DNA of 64,000 bases from the NCBI GenBank assembly GCA_050944435.1, contig JBMNRB010000008.1, positions 44,589-108,588 of the forward strand. Reading direction: 5' to 3'. The notes beneath the pieces were generated by a model, which was not told where the DNA came from, made no database searches, and saw only the letters and a program-made list of their open reading frames with translations. Numbering within the stretch: the first letter of the stretch is position 1; every line of letters starts with the position of its first letter. The translations under genes and the position numbers were made by a program. The stretch is from Ruminococcus_G sp050944435 (GTDB taxonomy: Bacteria; Bacillota; Clostridia; Lachnospirales; Lachnospiraceae). This document shows positions 35,388 through 43,829 of the stretch, piece after piece.

Positions 35388-35761
35388 ATGTGTAAACGTG
35401 GAGATGTTTATTATGTCGGTTTGGCCATAATATAGAATCCTGTAAACAGAGCGGTATCCGTCCGGCTGTGATCGTAAGCAATAACCGAGCAAATCTTTAT
35501 TCCCCAGTTATTACGGTTGTGCCGTTGACTTCCCGGATTCATAAAAAAAGATCGCTCCCCACCCATGTATATATTCCACGGGGCTGCGGGACAGGTTTAC
35601 CAAAAAGCAGTATGGCTCTTGCAGAACAGGTGGAGACGATTGATAAAAAATATTTGTTGGAAAAGAAAGGTGCTGTGGAGAATATCGCTGTTATGGAAAA
35701 GATAACGAAGGCGCTTCAGATCCAGATCGGAGCAGTGGAGCGGTACAATGATAGCCGGTAG
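35388..35761 (+). pseudogene. MazF/PemK-type toxin with a frameshift
   Basis: MCKRGDVYYVGL is read in one frame from ATG 35388 (AAAGGAG upstream). The expected continuation GHNIESCKQSGIRPAVIVSN is found in another frame after about 35424, followed by a complete C-terminal half (VITVVPLTSRIHKKRSLPTH). Adding one G to TTGGCC at 35421-35426 restores one 124-residue MazF frame. MazF enzymes cut mRNA. No antitoxin gene is adjacent. Confidence 0.75.
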
Positions 35762-35783
35762 GAAAATTTGCACTACCCTTGCA

Positions 35784-35812
35784 CTGACATTCCCATTTCA
35801 TTGTGCTATCAT
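35784..35812 (+). promoter_or_regulatory. Possible promoter before the HNH region
   Basis: CTGACA (35784-35789), 17 bases, TGC-TATCAT (-10 at 35807-35812). It precedes a small stem-loop and the next operon. Confidence 0.4.
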
Positions 35813-35835
35813 TAGAATTGCCAAAATAAGACGGG

Positions 35836-35865
35836 GCTTGGAGTGAAAACTTCAGGCTCTTTTTT
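35836..35865 (+). terminator. Stem-loop with T run
   Basis: CTTGGAGT-GAAA-ACTTCAGG (35837-35856, two G-U pairs), then CTC and six T. It lies between the possible promoter and gene 35925, so it could be an attenuator requiring antitermination. Confidence 0.6.
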
Positions 35866-35924
35866 CGTGGCCGGGCGGGGCTTTATCCTTTCACCCGTCT
35901 GTACATAGAAGGGAGTGGGAGCGT

Positions 35925-36107
35925 ATGAATACAGAGAAGATGCGGGCAGCATTGTCATACCTGAAGGAGAAGAAGCCGGAGCTGACCGTGCAGCAGTACC
36001 GTACGATCAAGGGGCAGATTCTGGCCGGGGATGAGGACGGTGCGATCCGTGGCATTGACCGGGTGGTGGAACGGAACAGGAGAGGACGTGGATATCATGC
36101 CACGTAG
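35925..36107 (+). CDS. Small phage protein before HNH
   Basis: 60 residues, basic, opening MNTEKMRAALSYLKEKK. It resembles small proteins regularly found upstream of phage HNH and terminase genes. It overlaps the HNH gene by 11 bases. Function unknown. Confidence 0.65.
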   Translation: MNTEKMRAALSYLKEKKPELTVQQYRTIKGQILAGDEDGAIRGIDRVVERNRRGRGYHAT

Positions 36108-36480
36108 GCCGAACACTCCGTGTAAACATCCGAGCTGTGGCAGGCTGGTTCCCTACGGCACCATGTACTGTGAGGAACACAAGCCTCTGCACCAACACGA
36201 CAGGAAGACCACCAGTGAGAAAGGATACGGGAGCCGCTGGCATAAGGCGAGGGCTGTGTACCTGCAGTCCCATCCCCTTTGTGTTCGCTGCCTTGCCAAA
36301 GGACGTTATGTGAAGGCAACGGTTGTGGATCATATCATCCCCCACCGAGGGGATCGGAAATTGTTCTGGGATCGGGACAATTGGCAGGCTCTTTGTAAAT
36401 CCTGCCACGATTCCAAAACGATGACAGACGACAGATACGAGGAATTTCGCTACCCGGAGGGGCGGTCGAAATCTCTGTGA
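36097..36480 (+). CDS. HNH endonuclease (packaging-associated type)
   Basis: 127 residues. Zinc-binding Cys residues near the N-terminus (CKHPSCGRLVPYGTMYCEEH) precede the HNH fold: HPLCVRCLAKG, VVDHIIPHRGD, WQALCKSCHDSKT. In HK97-like phages the HNH protein assists terminase in cutting cos ends. Here about 5 kb of accessory genes separate it from the terminase. Confidence 0.88.
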   Translation: MPRRPNTPCKHPSCGRLVPYGTMYCEEHKPLHQHDRKTTSEKGYGSRWHKARAVYLQSHPLCVRCLAKGRYVKATVVDHIIPHRGDRKLFWDRDNWQALCKSCHDSKTMTDDRYEEFRYPEGRSKSL

Positions 36481-36502
36481 CCTTGTTGCCAAAAGACCGG
36501 CG

Positions 36503-36541
36503 CCCCCTCAAACGTGCATTTTTGCGAAATTAAAGAGGGGG
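36503..36541. other. Inverted repeat CCCCCTC/GAGGGGG, possible cos region
   Basis: CCCCCTC (36503-36509) and GAGGGGG (36535-36541) flank an AT-rich spacer just after the HNH gene, in a 258-base gap with no gene. Cos sites of HNH-type phages often lie here. Position is the only support. Confidence 0.3.
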
Positions 36542-36738
36542 GATACCTGCCGGGGTAAAGAAAAAGCGGGAAATAGATACTGTGCAGCGTGTAAAGGTGC
36601 GGATTTCCGGCATCCGAGCCGCCTGCCAAACAAAAAATCATTTGCCAAAAAGTTAGATTTCAGGCTGGGAAACTTATCCGCAAAGGTGGGGTTTCCGGCT
36701 TTTTCTTTTGATACCATTTTGCGAAAGGATGTGAAGCA

Positions 36739-37212
36739 ATGACCGATTTTCAGGCAAAGCAGATACGGGAATTACGGCTTAGAGGCGCTGGATATAAATC
36801 CATTGCTTCCGCTGTCGGGCTGTCGAGAGACACTGTCCGGAATTATTGTAAAAGTCATGGGCTGGATGGATATGCCTCCGCCCTTGTTTTGAATGTGAAA
36901 GAACAGATAGAAAGCGGGACAGCGTGTCTTTGCTGCGGTAAGGAACTGATCCAGCCTTCAACTGGGAGAAAGCGGAAGTTCTGCTCCGATAAATGCAGGC
37001 GGGAATGGTGGGCGGCTCATCCAGAGGCCATCAAGCGAAAAGAGACAGCTTATTATGAAGCCACTTGTGCTTGTTGTGGAAAAACCTTCCGGTCTTATGG
37101 AAATAAGAACCGCCGGTACTGCTCCCATGCATGCTATGTGCAGGATCGGTTCTGGCGTAAAAAAGAAGAGCGGGAGCCTTATATCGGCCCCGCTGATCGT
37201 AAGGAGGTATAG
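36739..37212 (+). CDS. HTH and double zinc-finger DNA-binding protein
   Basis: 157 residues. A helix-turn-helix of recombinase/sigma type fills residues 5-40 (IRELRLRGAGYKSIASAVGL). Two zinc modules follow: CLCCGKEL...CSDKCR and CACCGKTF...CSHACY. Just upstream of a DNA methyltransferase gene, which it may regulate. Not assigned to a named family. Confidence 0.7.
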   Translation: MTDFQAKQIRELRLRGAGYKSIASAVGLSRDTVRNYCKSHGLDGYASALVLNVKEQIESGTACLCCGKELIQPSTGRKRKFCSDKCRREWWAAHPEAIKRKETAYYEATCACCGKTFRSYGNKNRRYCSHACYVQDRFWRKKEEREPYIGPADRKEV

Positions 37213-37214
37213 AC

Positions 37215-38474
37215 GTGGGTGCAATGGAATGGAAAAAACTGTCTGTGGATGAACTGTGTCCGGCAGCGTACAATCCCCGTAAAAAACTGAAAGCTGGGGA
37301 TAAAGAATATGAGAAGATTAAAAACTCTATTTTGGAGTTTGGATATGTGGAACCGATCATCGTCAACTATGATATGACGGTGATCGGGGGCCATCAGCGT
37401 CTGACGGTGCTGAAAGATTTAGGATATACAGAAGTCCAGTGCGTTGTGGTTCATATTGAAGATGAGCATAAGGTGAAGGCGCTGAATATTGCCCTGAATA
37501 AGATCACAGGAGCATGGAATGAGCAGTTACTGGCTGATTTGCTGGTGGATCTGCAGAGCGTAGACTTCAATACTGATCTGACAGGCTTTGAGGCTCCGGA
37601 GATCGAGCAGCTGTTTTCCAAAGTCCATAATAAGGATATCAAGGAAGATGATTTTGATGTGGAGGAAGAATTAAAAAATCCACCGATTTCACGAAAAGGT
37701 GATATCTGGATCTTAGGAAGACACCGTGTGATCTGTGGAGACTCTACGCTTCCGGAGACATACACAAAACTCATGGAAGGGCAGAGAGCCAATTTGGTTC
37801 TGACTGATCCTCCTTACAATGTGAATGTGGAAGAAACGGCTGGAAAGATCCAGAACGACAATATGCCGGATGAGGATTTTTTTAAATTCCTGTTCGCTGC
37901 TTTCGTAAATATGGAACAGAACATGGAAAACGATGCGTCCATCTATGTGTTCCATGCGGACTCCAAAGGGCTGATCTTCCGGCAGGCGTTCCATGATGCT
38001 GGATTTTATCTGTCCGGCTGCTGTATCTGGAAGAAGAATGCTCTGGTGTTGGGGCGCTCTCCATACCAGTGGCAGCATGAGCCGTGTCTGTTCGGTTGGA
38101 AGGTAGGCGGGAAGCATCAGTGGTATTCCGACCGGAAGCAGACCACCATATGGGAGTACGATCGCCCGAAGTCCAGCAAGGATCATCCGACCATGAAGCC
38201 AGTGGTGCTGATGGCCTATCCGATCCAGAATTCCTGCATGAGCAATTGTATTGTCTTAGATCCGTTTCTTGGATCAGGTTCTACCCTGATCGCCTGTGAA
38301 GAAACAGGGCGCATTTGCTATGGGGTGGAATTGGATGAGAAGTTCTGTGATGTAATCGTAAAAAGGTATCTAGAGAAAACGGGAACAGGCGATTCGATTT
38401 ATGTTTTGCGAGATGGCGAGAAAACTCCATATTCACAGCTGCTTCAGAATGAGGGGGATAGTTCGCAGCTTTAA
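37215..38474 (+). CDS. ParB-like plus DNA methyltransferase fusion
   Basis: 419 residues from GTG 37215, seven bases after AAGGAGG. Residues 1-110 are a ParB/Srx-like domain (YNPRKKLK, VIGGHQRLTVLKDLG). Then comes an N6-adenine/N4-cytosine methyltransferase with TDPPYN first and DPFLGSGST later, the beta-class order. No restriction enzyme is near, so it is an orphan phage methylase that may shield phage DNA. Target sequence unknown. Confidence 0.92.
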   Translation: MGAMEWKKLSVDELCPAAYNPRKKLKAGDKEYEKIKNSILEFGYVEPIIVNYDMTVIGGHQRLTVLKDLGYTEVQCVVVHIEDEHKVKALNIALNKITGAWNEQLLADLLVDLQSVDFNTDLTGFEAPEIEQLFSKVHNKDIKEDDFDVEEELKNPPISRKGDIWILGRHRVICGDSTLPETYTKLMEGQRANLVLTDPPYNVNVEETAGKIQNDNMPDEDFFKFLFAAFVNMEQNMENDASIYVFHADSKGLIFRQAFHDAGFYLSGCCIWKKNALVLGRSPYQWQHEPCLFGWKVGGKHQWYSDRKQTTIWEYDRPKSSKDHPTMKPVVLMAYPIQNSCMSNCIVLDPFLGSGSTLIACEETGRICYGVELDEKFCDVIVKRYLEKTGTGDSIYVLRDGEKTPYSQLLQNEGDSSQL

Positions 38475-38501
38475 ATTTTTTTCAAAATGAGGAAATAAGA
38501 C

Positions 38502-38542
38502 TTGCTATTTTTGCCTTTTAGAGTGATGAATGTACTACCAAA
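38502..38542 (+). promoter_or_regulatory. Dispersed promoter element, copy A
   Basis: TTGCTA (38502-38507), 17-base spacer ending TTTAGAGT, -10 GATGAA (38525-38530), then ACTACCAAAA from 38534. It precedes the gene at 38561. It shares layout and sequence with copies at 40870, 41359, 43774 and 62166. Confidence 0.65.
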
Positions 38543-38560
38543 ACTAAGGAGGCAAAATCA

Positions 38561-39376
38561 ATGAGAATTGAAACGAAAACAGACAATCGAAAAAAGATGG
38601 TTCAGGACATTGCGGAGTTTACCGGTAAGGAACTTCGTTATGTAGGGCCACCCACCTTCGCCTATGAAGTAGGAAGCCTTACCATCGACCGGGATGGAGT
38701 GATCATAAGCGAGACGGATGAAGATGAAAACCTTTTGACACAGTTTTTACAGGATAAAGGGTATCTGGAGGCTCCGGTCGATGAGGTAAGAATTGTGATT
38801 CCGGCCGACACCAATGACAGGACATTTCTGCAAAACTTACTTGCTATGATCCATGCACGGGCTTACCTGCTCAATCGGATTACACGGTGTGAGACTTTCG
38901 CTGTGAGCGATTCCTTGCTGGAAAAGCTGGAACAACTTCCGCAGGAGAATGCCTGCGAAGCTTTTCAGACATTTCTGTCGGAAGACACCGAGGGCTTGAA
39001 GGGGCTGGTAGTGGAAGAAGGAAAAGTGACCTTTGCCTTTCCCCTTTCGCAGGATAGTGCGAAAAGCAGAGCGTATTCGGAACTGGCAGCGTTGATTACG
39101 AAAAAAGCCAAAGAAGCGAAAAGAGTCGGTACCAGCCCGGTGATAGAGGAAAACGAAAAATATTATTTGCGGATCTGGCTGGTACAGCTTGGCATGGCTG
39201 GTACGGCAAGTAAGGAGTCGAGGCAGGCTTTACTAGCCGGGCTGAAAGGGCATACAGCTTTCCGAACCAAAGAGGCTGCAGAAAAATTCAGCATTGCTCA
39301 GAAGGAAAAACGTGCGGCTGTGAAAGCTGCCCAGATGGCCGAGCAGGGCAATGAGGAAGCCGGAGGCATCGCATGA
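38561..39376 (+). CDS. Conserved protein of mobile elements (so-called virulence-related)
   Basis: 271 residues, no signal or membrane segment. N-terminal half resembles proteins opening MRIETKTDNRKKMVQDIAEF that I have seen labelled virulence-related in Clostridia phages and integrative elements; no enzymatic motif is visible. AAGGAGG precedes it. Its stop overlaps the next start. Transcribed from promoter copy A together with four small genes. Confidence 0.7.
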   Translation: MRIETKTDNRKKMVQDIAEFTGKELRYVGPPTFAYEVGSLTIDRDGVIISETDEDENLLTQFLQDKGYLEAPVDEVRIVIPADTNDRTFLQNLLAMIHARAYLLNRITRCETFAVSDSLLEKLEQLPQENACEAFQTFLSEDTEGLKGLVVEEGKVTFAFPLSQDSAKSRAYSELAALITKKAKEAKRVGTSPVIEENEKYYLRIWLVQLGMAGTASKESRQALLAGLKGHTAFRTKEAAEKFSIAQKEKRAAVKAAQMAEQGNEEAGGIA

Positions 39377-39810
39377 TGGAGGAGACAATATCAAAAACGG
39401 CACTTGCCAGAAAGCTGCTGCTCGATTTTTGGAGCGACTTTAGTCAACATTCCATTGCTGAGTTTACGAACTATTTACAGGAAAACGATCTGGTGGAGAT
39501 TAAACAGACTCATATTAACAGCGCAATTCGTACTGCATCCCAGTTGGGAGTTTTGAAGCGAGTGGGGAGAGGGAAATATGAGGCTGGCAGCAATTTCCAC
39601 AACGATCTGGATATTCCGGTAAAAAAGACAGTTGGTATTCGGTTTGTCCTTCAGCAGACTAAACGGGTATTATCTATTCCGATCAACATTATGGGACTTA
39701 GTCCGAAAGAGCGGGAAATGATACCACGATTACAAGGATTATACACGGAGTGCGAGAAAATGCTGGAAGAATTAGAGAAAGCAGAGGTGGAAAATGAAAT
39801 TTCCGAGTAA
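39373..39810 (+). CDS. Hypothetical winged-helix-like protein
   Basis: 145 residues. The first 75 (LLDFWSDFSQHSIAEFTNYL and TASQLGVLKRVGRGKYEAG) look like a winged helix with a turn before the wing. A helical acidic tail follows. Overlaps both neighbours. Function unknown, DNA binding is inferred. Confidence 0.6.
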   Translation: MMEETISKTALARKLLLDFWSDFSQHSIAEFTNYLQENDLVEIKQTHINSAIRTASQLGVLKRVGRGKYEAGSNFHNDLDIPVKKTVGIRFVLQQTKRVLSIPINIMGLSPKEREMIPRLQGLYTECEKMLEELEKAEVENEISE

Positions 39811-40024
39811 AGAGGTTGTTGCCCGTATCCGAAAGGAATATCCAATGGGTACCCGGATTGAATTGCTAGAGATGGATGATTTTCAGGCTCCGCCAGTTGG
39901 AACGCAGGGTACAGTTACAGGGGTAGACGATACCGGCTCTCTATTGGTGAGTTGGGATACGGGATCAGGACTGAATGTGATCTACGGCGTGGATCGAGTG
40001 CGAAAGATAGAGGAGGGGCGTTAG
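39794..40024 (+). CDS. DUF4314 protein
   Basis: 76 residues with the SH3-like pattern YPMGTRIELLEMDD and PVGTQGTVTGVDDTG then VSWDTGSGLNVIYGVD, which is the DUF4314 signature. Common in Clostridia mobile elements; no known activity. Overlaps the gene before it and abuts the next. Confidence 0.8.
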   Translation: MKFPSKEVVARIRKEYPMGTRIELLEMDDFQAPPVGTQGTVTGVDDTGSLLVSWDTGSGLNVIYGVDRVRKIEEGR

Positions 40025-40531
40025 GTGGAAGAGGATATCATTGATCAGTTATATTTTGGTAGGATTGTTCCCTGGGAAAGACAGGTAGAGAAGCCTCCGG
40101 AGATCGAGCAGTGCAGTGATCAGGTGTGTGAAGATATTGAGTGTCTTCAAAAGTCGCTGGACGAAGTTGGTAAAAAGGTTTTAGAGCGGTTTCTGGATAA
40201 CAATTCTGAAGTAGAACAATTTCAGGTCAAAGAGAGCTTCAAGTATGGATTCAGGCTTGGAATGCAGCTTGCGGCAGCAGGACTAGAAAAGAGTACAATC
40301 AATATGGAATCATCAAATTGGAGAGGAAATGATATGGATAATACAAGCACATACATATGTCCACGGTGCGGGCAGACTTACTATGAACCGCCTGCTCTTT
40401 CCAGAGAAGATAATCAAACGTTGATCTGCCCGGACTGCGGAACCAGAGAGGCATTGGAAAGTATCGGCGTGGATCGCAAGGAGCAGGAAGAGATTCTTGC
40501 GATTATCCATCAGAGCAGGAGAAACTTATGA
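40025..40531 (+). CDS. DUF6809-like domain fused to a zinc ribbon
   Basis: 168 residues from a GTG. Residues 1-90 match a helical DUF6809-like protein; residues 104-168 form a zinc ribbon with CPRCG and CPDCG. The zinc part has its own start context (GAGAGGAAATGAT before ATG 40334), and similar small ribbons occur as separate genes, so both the fused and the short product may be made. Confidence 0.65.
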   Translation: MEEDIIDQLYFGRIVPWERQVEKPPEIEQCSDQVCEDIECLQKSLDEVGKKVLERFLDNNSEVEQFQVKESFKYGFRLGMQLAAAGLEKSTINMESSNWRGNDMDNTSTYICPRCGQTYYEPPALSREDNQTLICPDCGTREALESIGVDRKEQEEILAIIHQSRRNL

Positions 40532-40818
40532 AGCGGAAGGATTTAAAAGGTGAATGGTTAAAAGCTGTGGAGCGGTTTGAGGACGGTTGGGCACCGGATA
40601 TTCTGGGCTATTGGTATTCACGCCACTGCCTCGGAGAAAAGTTGGATTTGGATATGGTGCTGCAGGACGCAAGAGAGGAATGTCCTTTGATTTCTGCGGT
40701 AGAACTGAAACCGTATTTCGAAGTAATTTTGGACACAGATGTTGGGAGGCTGCGGATCAGGTACCGAAGCCAGCAGATGATGATCGGTCATTCGTATTTT
40801 ATAGAAAAAACTGTGTAA
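40528..40818 (+). CDS. Hypothetical protein
   Basis: 96 residues, opening MKRKDLKGEWLKAVERFEDG. No motif or membrane segment. Overlaps the previous stop by four bases and ends the accessory operon from promoter copy A. Confidence 0.6.
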   Translation: MKRKDLKGEWLKAVERFEDGWAPDILGYWYSRHCLGEKLDLDMVLQDAREECPLISAVELKPYFEVILDTDVGRLRIRYRSQQMMIGHSYFIEKTV

Positions 40819-40869
40819 AACTGACACAAAATTCTAATGATTATTGTGTGATTATTCCTTAGAATTGAC

Positions 40870-40908
40870 TTGATAATTCCTCTATTTAGAGTGAATATGT
40901 GTACTACC
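40870..40908 (+). promoter_or_regulatory. Dispersed promoter element, copy B
   Basis: TTGATA (40870-40875), 17-base spacer ending TTTAGAGT, -10 GAATAT (40893-40898), then ACTACC at 40903. Gene 40945 follows. Confidence 0.65.
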
Positions 40909-40944
40909 GAAAGGGAAAACAAAGCAAAATGGAGGAAAAAGAGA

Positions 40945-41262
40945 ATGGCTACATCAAAAATCAGGAGACACGAGGAATACACAGAGAACATGGAAAATGG
41001 CTACAAGCTGCCGAACGCAACTACGATGGAAAGTCTGCAGATCAAGGTTTCTGCCGGGGAGGGTGCAGTCCTGAAGATGGGCGATAAGGTCTTGGTCACC
41101 GACCACGCATGGAAGGGCTTTATTGCAGCCGCCTATGAATTCGTAGAAACGCCGGAAGAGACTGGCTACGGATACATTGAATGTCGCCTGAATCTCATCG
41201 CCATGAGCGGAGAATTATTTGAAGATGGCGGACACGCCATTGCATGGGCGATGCAGCAGTAA
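40945..41262 (+). CDS. Hypothetical cassette protein
   Basis: 105 residues. Middle part GEGAVLKMGDKVLVTDHAWK suggests a small beta domain. Own promoter (copy B), AAATGGAGG ribosome site, and a stem-loop after the stop. Function unknown. Confidence 0.65.
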   Translation: MATSKIRRHEEYTENMENGYKLPNATTMESLQIKVSAGEGAVLKMGDKVLVTDHAWKGFIAAAYEFVETPEETGYGYIECRLNLIAMSGELFEDGGHAIAWAMQQ

Positions 41263-41268
41263 AAAGAT

Positions 41269-41299
41269 GAGAATGGAAGCCGGGAGGCTTCTGTTTCTC
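41269..41299 (+). terminator. Stem-loop terminator
   Basis: GAAGCC-GGGA-GGCTTC (41276-41291) with outer GAGAA/TTCTC pairing; only a short T stretch within the outer arm. Confidence 0.5.
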
Positions 41300-41358
41300 G
41301 TGGCAAAATCGACACATTCTGGGATAGATATTTGTGTAGTTTATGGCATTGAATTAAC

Positions 41359-41396
41359 TGGATAAATATGTGTTTCAGAGGTAAAATGCTACTACC
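41359..41396 (+). promoter_or_regulatory. Dispersed promoter element, copy C
   Basis: TGGATA (41359-41364), 17-base spacer ending TTTCAGAGG, -10 TAAAAT (41382-41387), then ACTACCAAAAGG from 41391. The most diverged copy. Confidence 0.6.
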
Positions 41397-41420
41397 AAAA
41401 GGGAAAGCGAGGAAACACAG

Positions 41421-41585
41421 ATGAAGATAACAACAAAATGGATAGTCAGAGCATACACAGGTTGGAAAACAGGCTGGGTAGATTTTAAGGAATTTACAAA
41501 TCCGGCTGATGCAGACAATTGGCTTTGCGATTACTGTAGGAAGAATCATTATGATATTACGGATTTTAATATTGTAATCAGATAA
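41421..41585 (+). CDS. Very small cassette protein (54 residues)
   Basis: Opens MKITTKWIVRAYTGWKTGW and ends at TAA 41583-41585. It has the ribosome site GCGAGG, promoter copy C in front and a perfect terminator behind. This complete promoter-gene-terminator unit supports it as a real gene despite its size. Function unknown. Confidence 0.6.
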   Translation: MKITTKWIVRAYTGWKTGWVDFKEFTNPADADNWLCDYCRKNHYDITDFNIVIR

Positions 41586-41602
41586 TCAGGAATTAGAATC
41601 AG

Positions 41603-41626
41603 GGACTTCGCAAGAAGTCCTTTTTT
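41603..41626 (+). terminator. Rho-independent terminator before terminase
   Basis: GGACTTC-GCAA-GAAGTCC (41603-41620) followed by six T. It ends 28 bases before the terminase small-subunit start. Confidence 0.88.
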
Positions 41627-41654
41627 CTTGCCGTTTTTTAAGGAGGTGGGAGCG

Positions 41655-42128
41655 ATGGCGCAGAGAGGCAGGAAACCAAAGCCGACCGCACTGAAGATGC
41701 TGGAGGGCAATCCGGGCGGTCGGCCTTTAAATACGAAAGAACCAAAGCCAGACAAGAAGGCTCCCCGCTGTCCTTCTTGGCTGGAGGATGAGGCGAAAAA
41801 GGAGTGGAAACGCATGGCGAAAGTGCTGGAGCAGATGGGGCTTTTGACCGAGATGGATATGGCGGCCTTTGCCGGGTACTGCCAAGCCTATGCCCGCTGG
41901 AAGGAAGCGGAGGAATTCCTGACCCAGCATGGTTCGATGGTGCGGACGCCCAATGGCTATCTGCAGCAGGTGCCGCAGGTATCTATCGCCCAGACCAATA
42001 TGAAAATCATGCTGAAGTTCTGTGAACAGTTTGGCCTAACCCCATCGGCCAGGAGCCGGATCGTTGGCGGTGAAAACAGTGATGAAGAAGATGAAATGGA
42101 GAAACTGCTGGAAGGGGGCGGTTGCTGA
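41655..42128 (+). CDS. terS: Terminase small subunit, P27 family
   Basis: 157 residues. RGRKPKPTALKMLEGNPGGR is the P27 N-terminal signature, followed by the conserved helical core. It binds the phage packaging site and recruits the large subunit. AAGGAGG precedes ATG 41655. Overlaps terL by one base. Confidence 0.92.
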   Translation: MAQRGRKPKPTALKMLEGNPGGRPLNTKEPKPDKKAPRCPSWLEDEAKKEWKRMAKVLEQMGLLTEMDMAAFAGYCQAYARWKEAEEFLTQHGSMVRTPNGYLQQVPQVSIAQTNMKIMLKFCEQFGLTPSARSRIVGGENSDEEDEMEKLLEGGGC

Positions 42129-43717
42129 TGGGTTTTCAATACACACCCTCCCCCTTCATGCTCCCCACTTCCCATTACGATGCGGAACGGGCGGATCATG
42201 CGGTCGCTTTTATTCAAAACCTGAAACACACGAAAGGCAAATGGGATGGGAAGCCATTCCTGCTGCTTCCGTGGCAGGAGCAGATCGTCCGGGATATTTT
42301 TGGCATCGTGAAGGCAGATGGGAAGCGGCAGTTCCGAAGCGCCTATGTGGAAATTCCGAAGAAAAACGGGAAGTCAGAACTGGCGGCGGCCATTGCCCTT
42401 TATCTTCTCTATGGGGATGGGGAGGCCAGTGCGGAAGTGTATGGCTGCGCCAATGACCGGAGTCAGGCGTCTATCGTTTTTGATGTGGCCAAGCGGATGG
42501 TGGAGAAATGTCCGGCGCTTTTAAAACGGTCAAAGATTGCGGCGGCTACGAAGCGGATCGTCAATTACCGGAACGCCGGGTTCTATCAGGTGCTGTCCGC
42601 TGAGACCGGCACCAAGCATGGCCTTAATATTTCTGGCCTCGTCTTTGATGAGATCCATGCCCAGCCGAATCGGAAACTCTATGACGTCATGACCAAAGGT
42701 TCAGGTGATGCCCGTGAGCAGCCACTTTTTTTCATCATCACCACGGCAGGGACGGATAAGGAAAGCATCTGTTATGAACTGCATACTAAGGCACTGGATA
42801 TTATGAACGGCCGGAAAGCTGACCACTCCTTTTATCCGGTGATTTATGGCCTGAGTGATGAGGACGATTGGAATGATGAGAAGAACTGGTACAAGGCGAA
42901 CCCATCTCTGGGGTACACCATCAGCATCGACCGTGTTCGGGACGCTTACCGGGAAGCTTTGGATAACCCGGCAGAGGAAAATGTGTTCAAGCAGCTGCGG
43001 CTGAACATCTGGACAAACTCAGCGGTGGCATGGATACCAGAGCATATCTACGACCGGGGCAATCAGAAGATTGATTACACCTCACTCTTGGGCAGGGACT
43101 GCTTTGCGGGGCTTGACCTTTCCTCTACCTCGGATATCACTGCGCTGGTGTTGGTATTCCCTCCAAGGACGGAAGATGAGAAATACATTGTTCTCCCATT
43201 CTTCTGGCTGCCGGAGGAAACGTTGGAACTGCGCTGCCGCCGGGATCATGTCCTTTATGATGTGTGGGAGCGGCAGGGATACATCCTTACCACGGAGGGG
43301 AATGTGATCCATTACGGATTTATTGAACGGTTCATCGAGCGGCTGGGAGAAAAGTACCACATCATCGAGATCGCCTACGACCGTTGGAATGCCACACAGA
43401 TGGTGCAGAACTTGGAAGATATGGGATTTACGATGGTTCCCTTCGGGCAGGGTTTTAAGGATATGTCTCCTCCATCTAAGGAACTGTACAAGCTGCTGAT
43501 GGAAGGAAATATCATCCACGGTGGGAATCCGGTTCTCAAATGGATGGCCCAGAACGTGGTGATGCGACAAGATCCGGCCGGGAATATCAAACCGGATAAG
43601 GAACGGTCGGTGGAGAAGATTGACGGCATTGTGGCCCTGATCATGGGGCTTGACCGCTGTATTCGTAGTACCCCACCCACCAGTGTTTATGATGAGCGGG
43701 GCATATTATTTATCTAA
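42128..43717 (+). CDS. terL: Terminase large subunit
   Basis: 529 residues. The ATPase domain has YVEIPKKNGKSELAAAIALY (Walker A region) and GLVFDEIHAQ (Walker B with catalytic Glu). The nuclease domain shows FAGLDLSSTSDITALV and the late GNPVLKWMAQN and DGIVALIMG region. It pumps DNA into proheads and cuts it. Confidence 0.95.
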   Translation: MGFQYTPSPFMLPTSHYDAERADHAVAFIQNLKHTKGKWDGKPFLLLPWQEQIVRDIFGIVKADGKRQFRSAYVEIPKKNGKSELAAAIALYLLYGDGEASAEVYGCANDRSQASIVFDVAKRMVEKCPALLKRSKIAAATKRIVNYRNAGFYQVLSAETGTKHGLNISGLVFDEIHAQPNRKLYDVMTKGSGDAREQPLFFIITTAGTDKESICYELHTKALDIMNGRKADHSFYPVIYGLSDEDDWNDEKNWYKANPSLGYTISIDRVRDAYREALDNPAEENVFKQLRLNIWTNSAVAWIPEHIYDRGNQKIDYTSLLGRDCFAGLDLSSTSDITALVLVFPPRTEDEKYIVLPFFWLPEETLELRCRRDHVLYDVWERQGYILTTEGNVIHYGFIERFIERLGEKYHIIEIAYDRWNATQMVQNLEDMGFTMVPFGQGFKDMSPPSKELYKLLMEGNIIHGGNPVLKWMAQNVVMRQDPAGNIKPDKERSVEKIDGIVALIMGLDRCIRSTPPTSVYDERGILFI

Positions 43718-43773
43718 GCAATATACACAATCCTAATTATGGATATTTGTTTAAGATATACCGCTGAAATCGC

Positions 43774-43813
43774 TTGCTAGTATTTCTGTTTAGAGCGAAT
43801 ATGCATGTACCAA
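43774..43813 (+). promoter_or_regulatory. Dispersed promoter element, copy D
   Basis: TTGCTA (43774-43779), 17-base spacer ending TTTAGAGC, -10 GAATAT (43797-43802), then GTACCAAAAAAGG. It lies inside the packaging and head gene cluster. Confidence 0.65.
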
Positions 43814-43829
43814 AAAAGGAGGTTTTGCG

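Noticed and set aside
37215..38474. A complete restriction-modification system
   Set aside because: No restriction endonuclease gene is found nearby; the HNH gene at 36097 fits phage packaging better.
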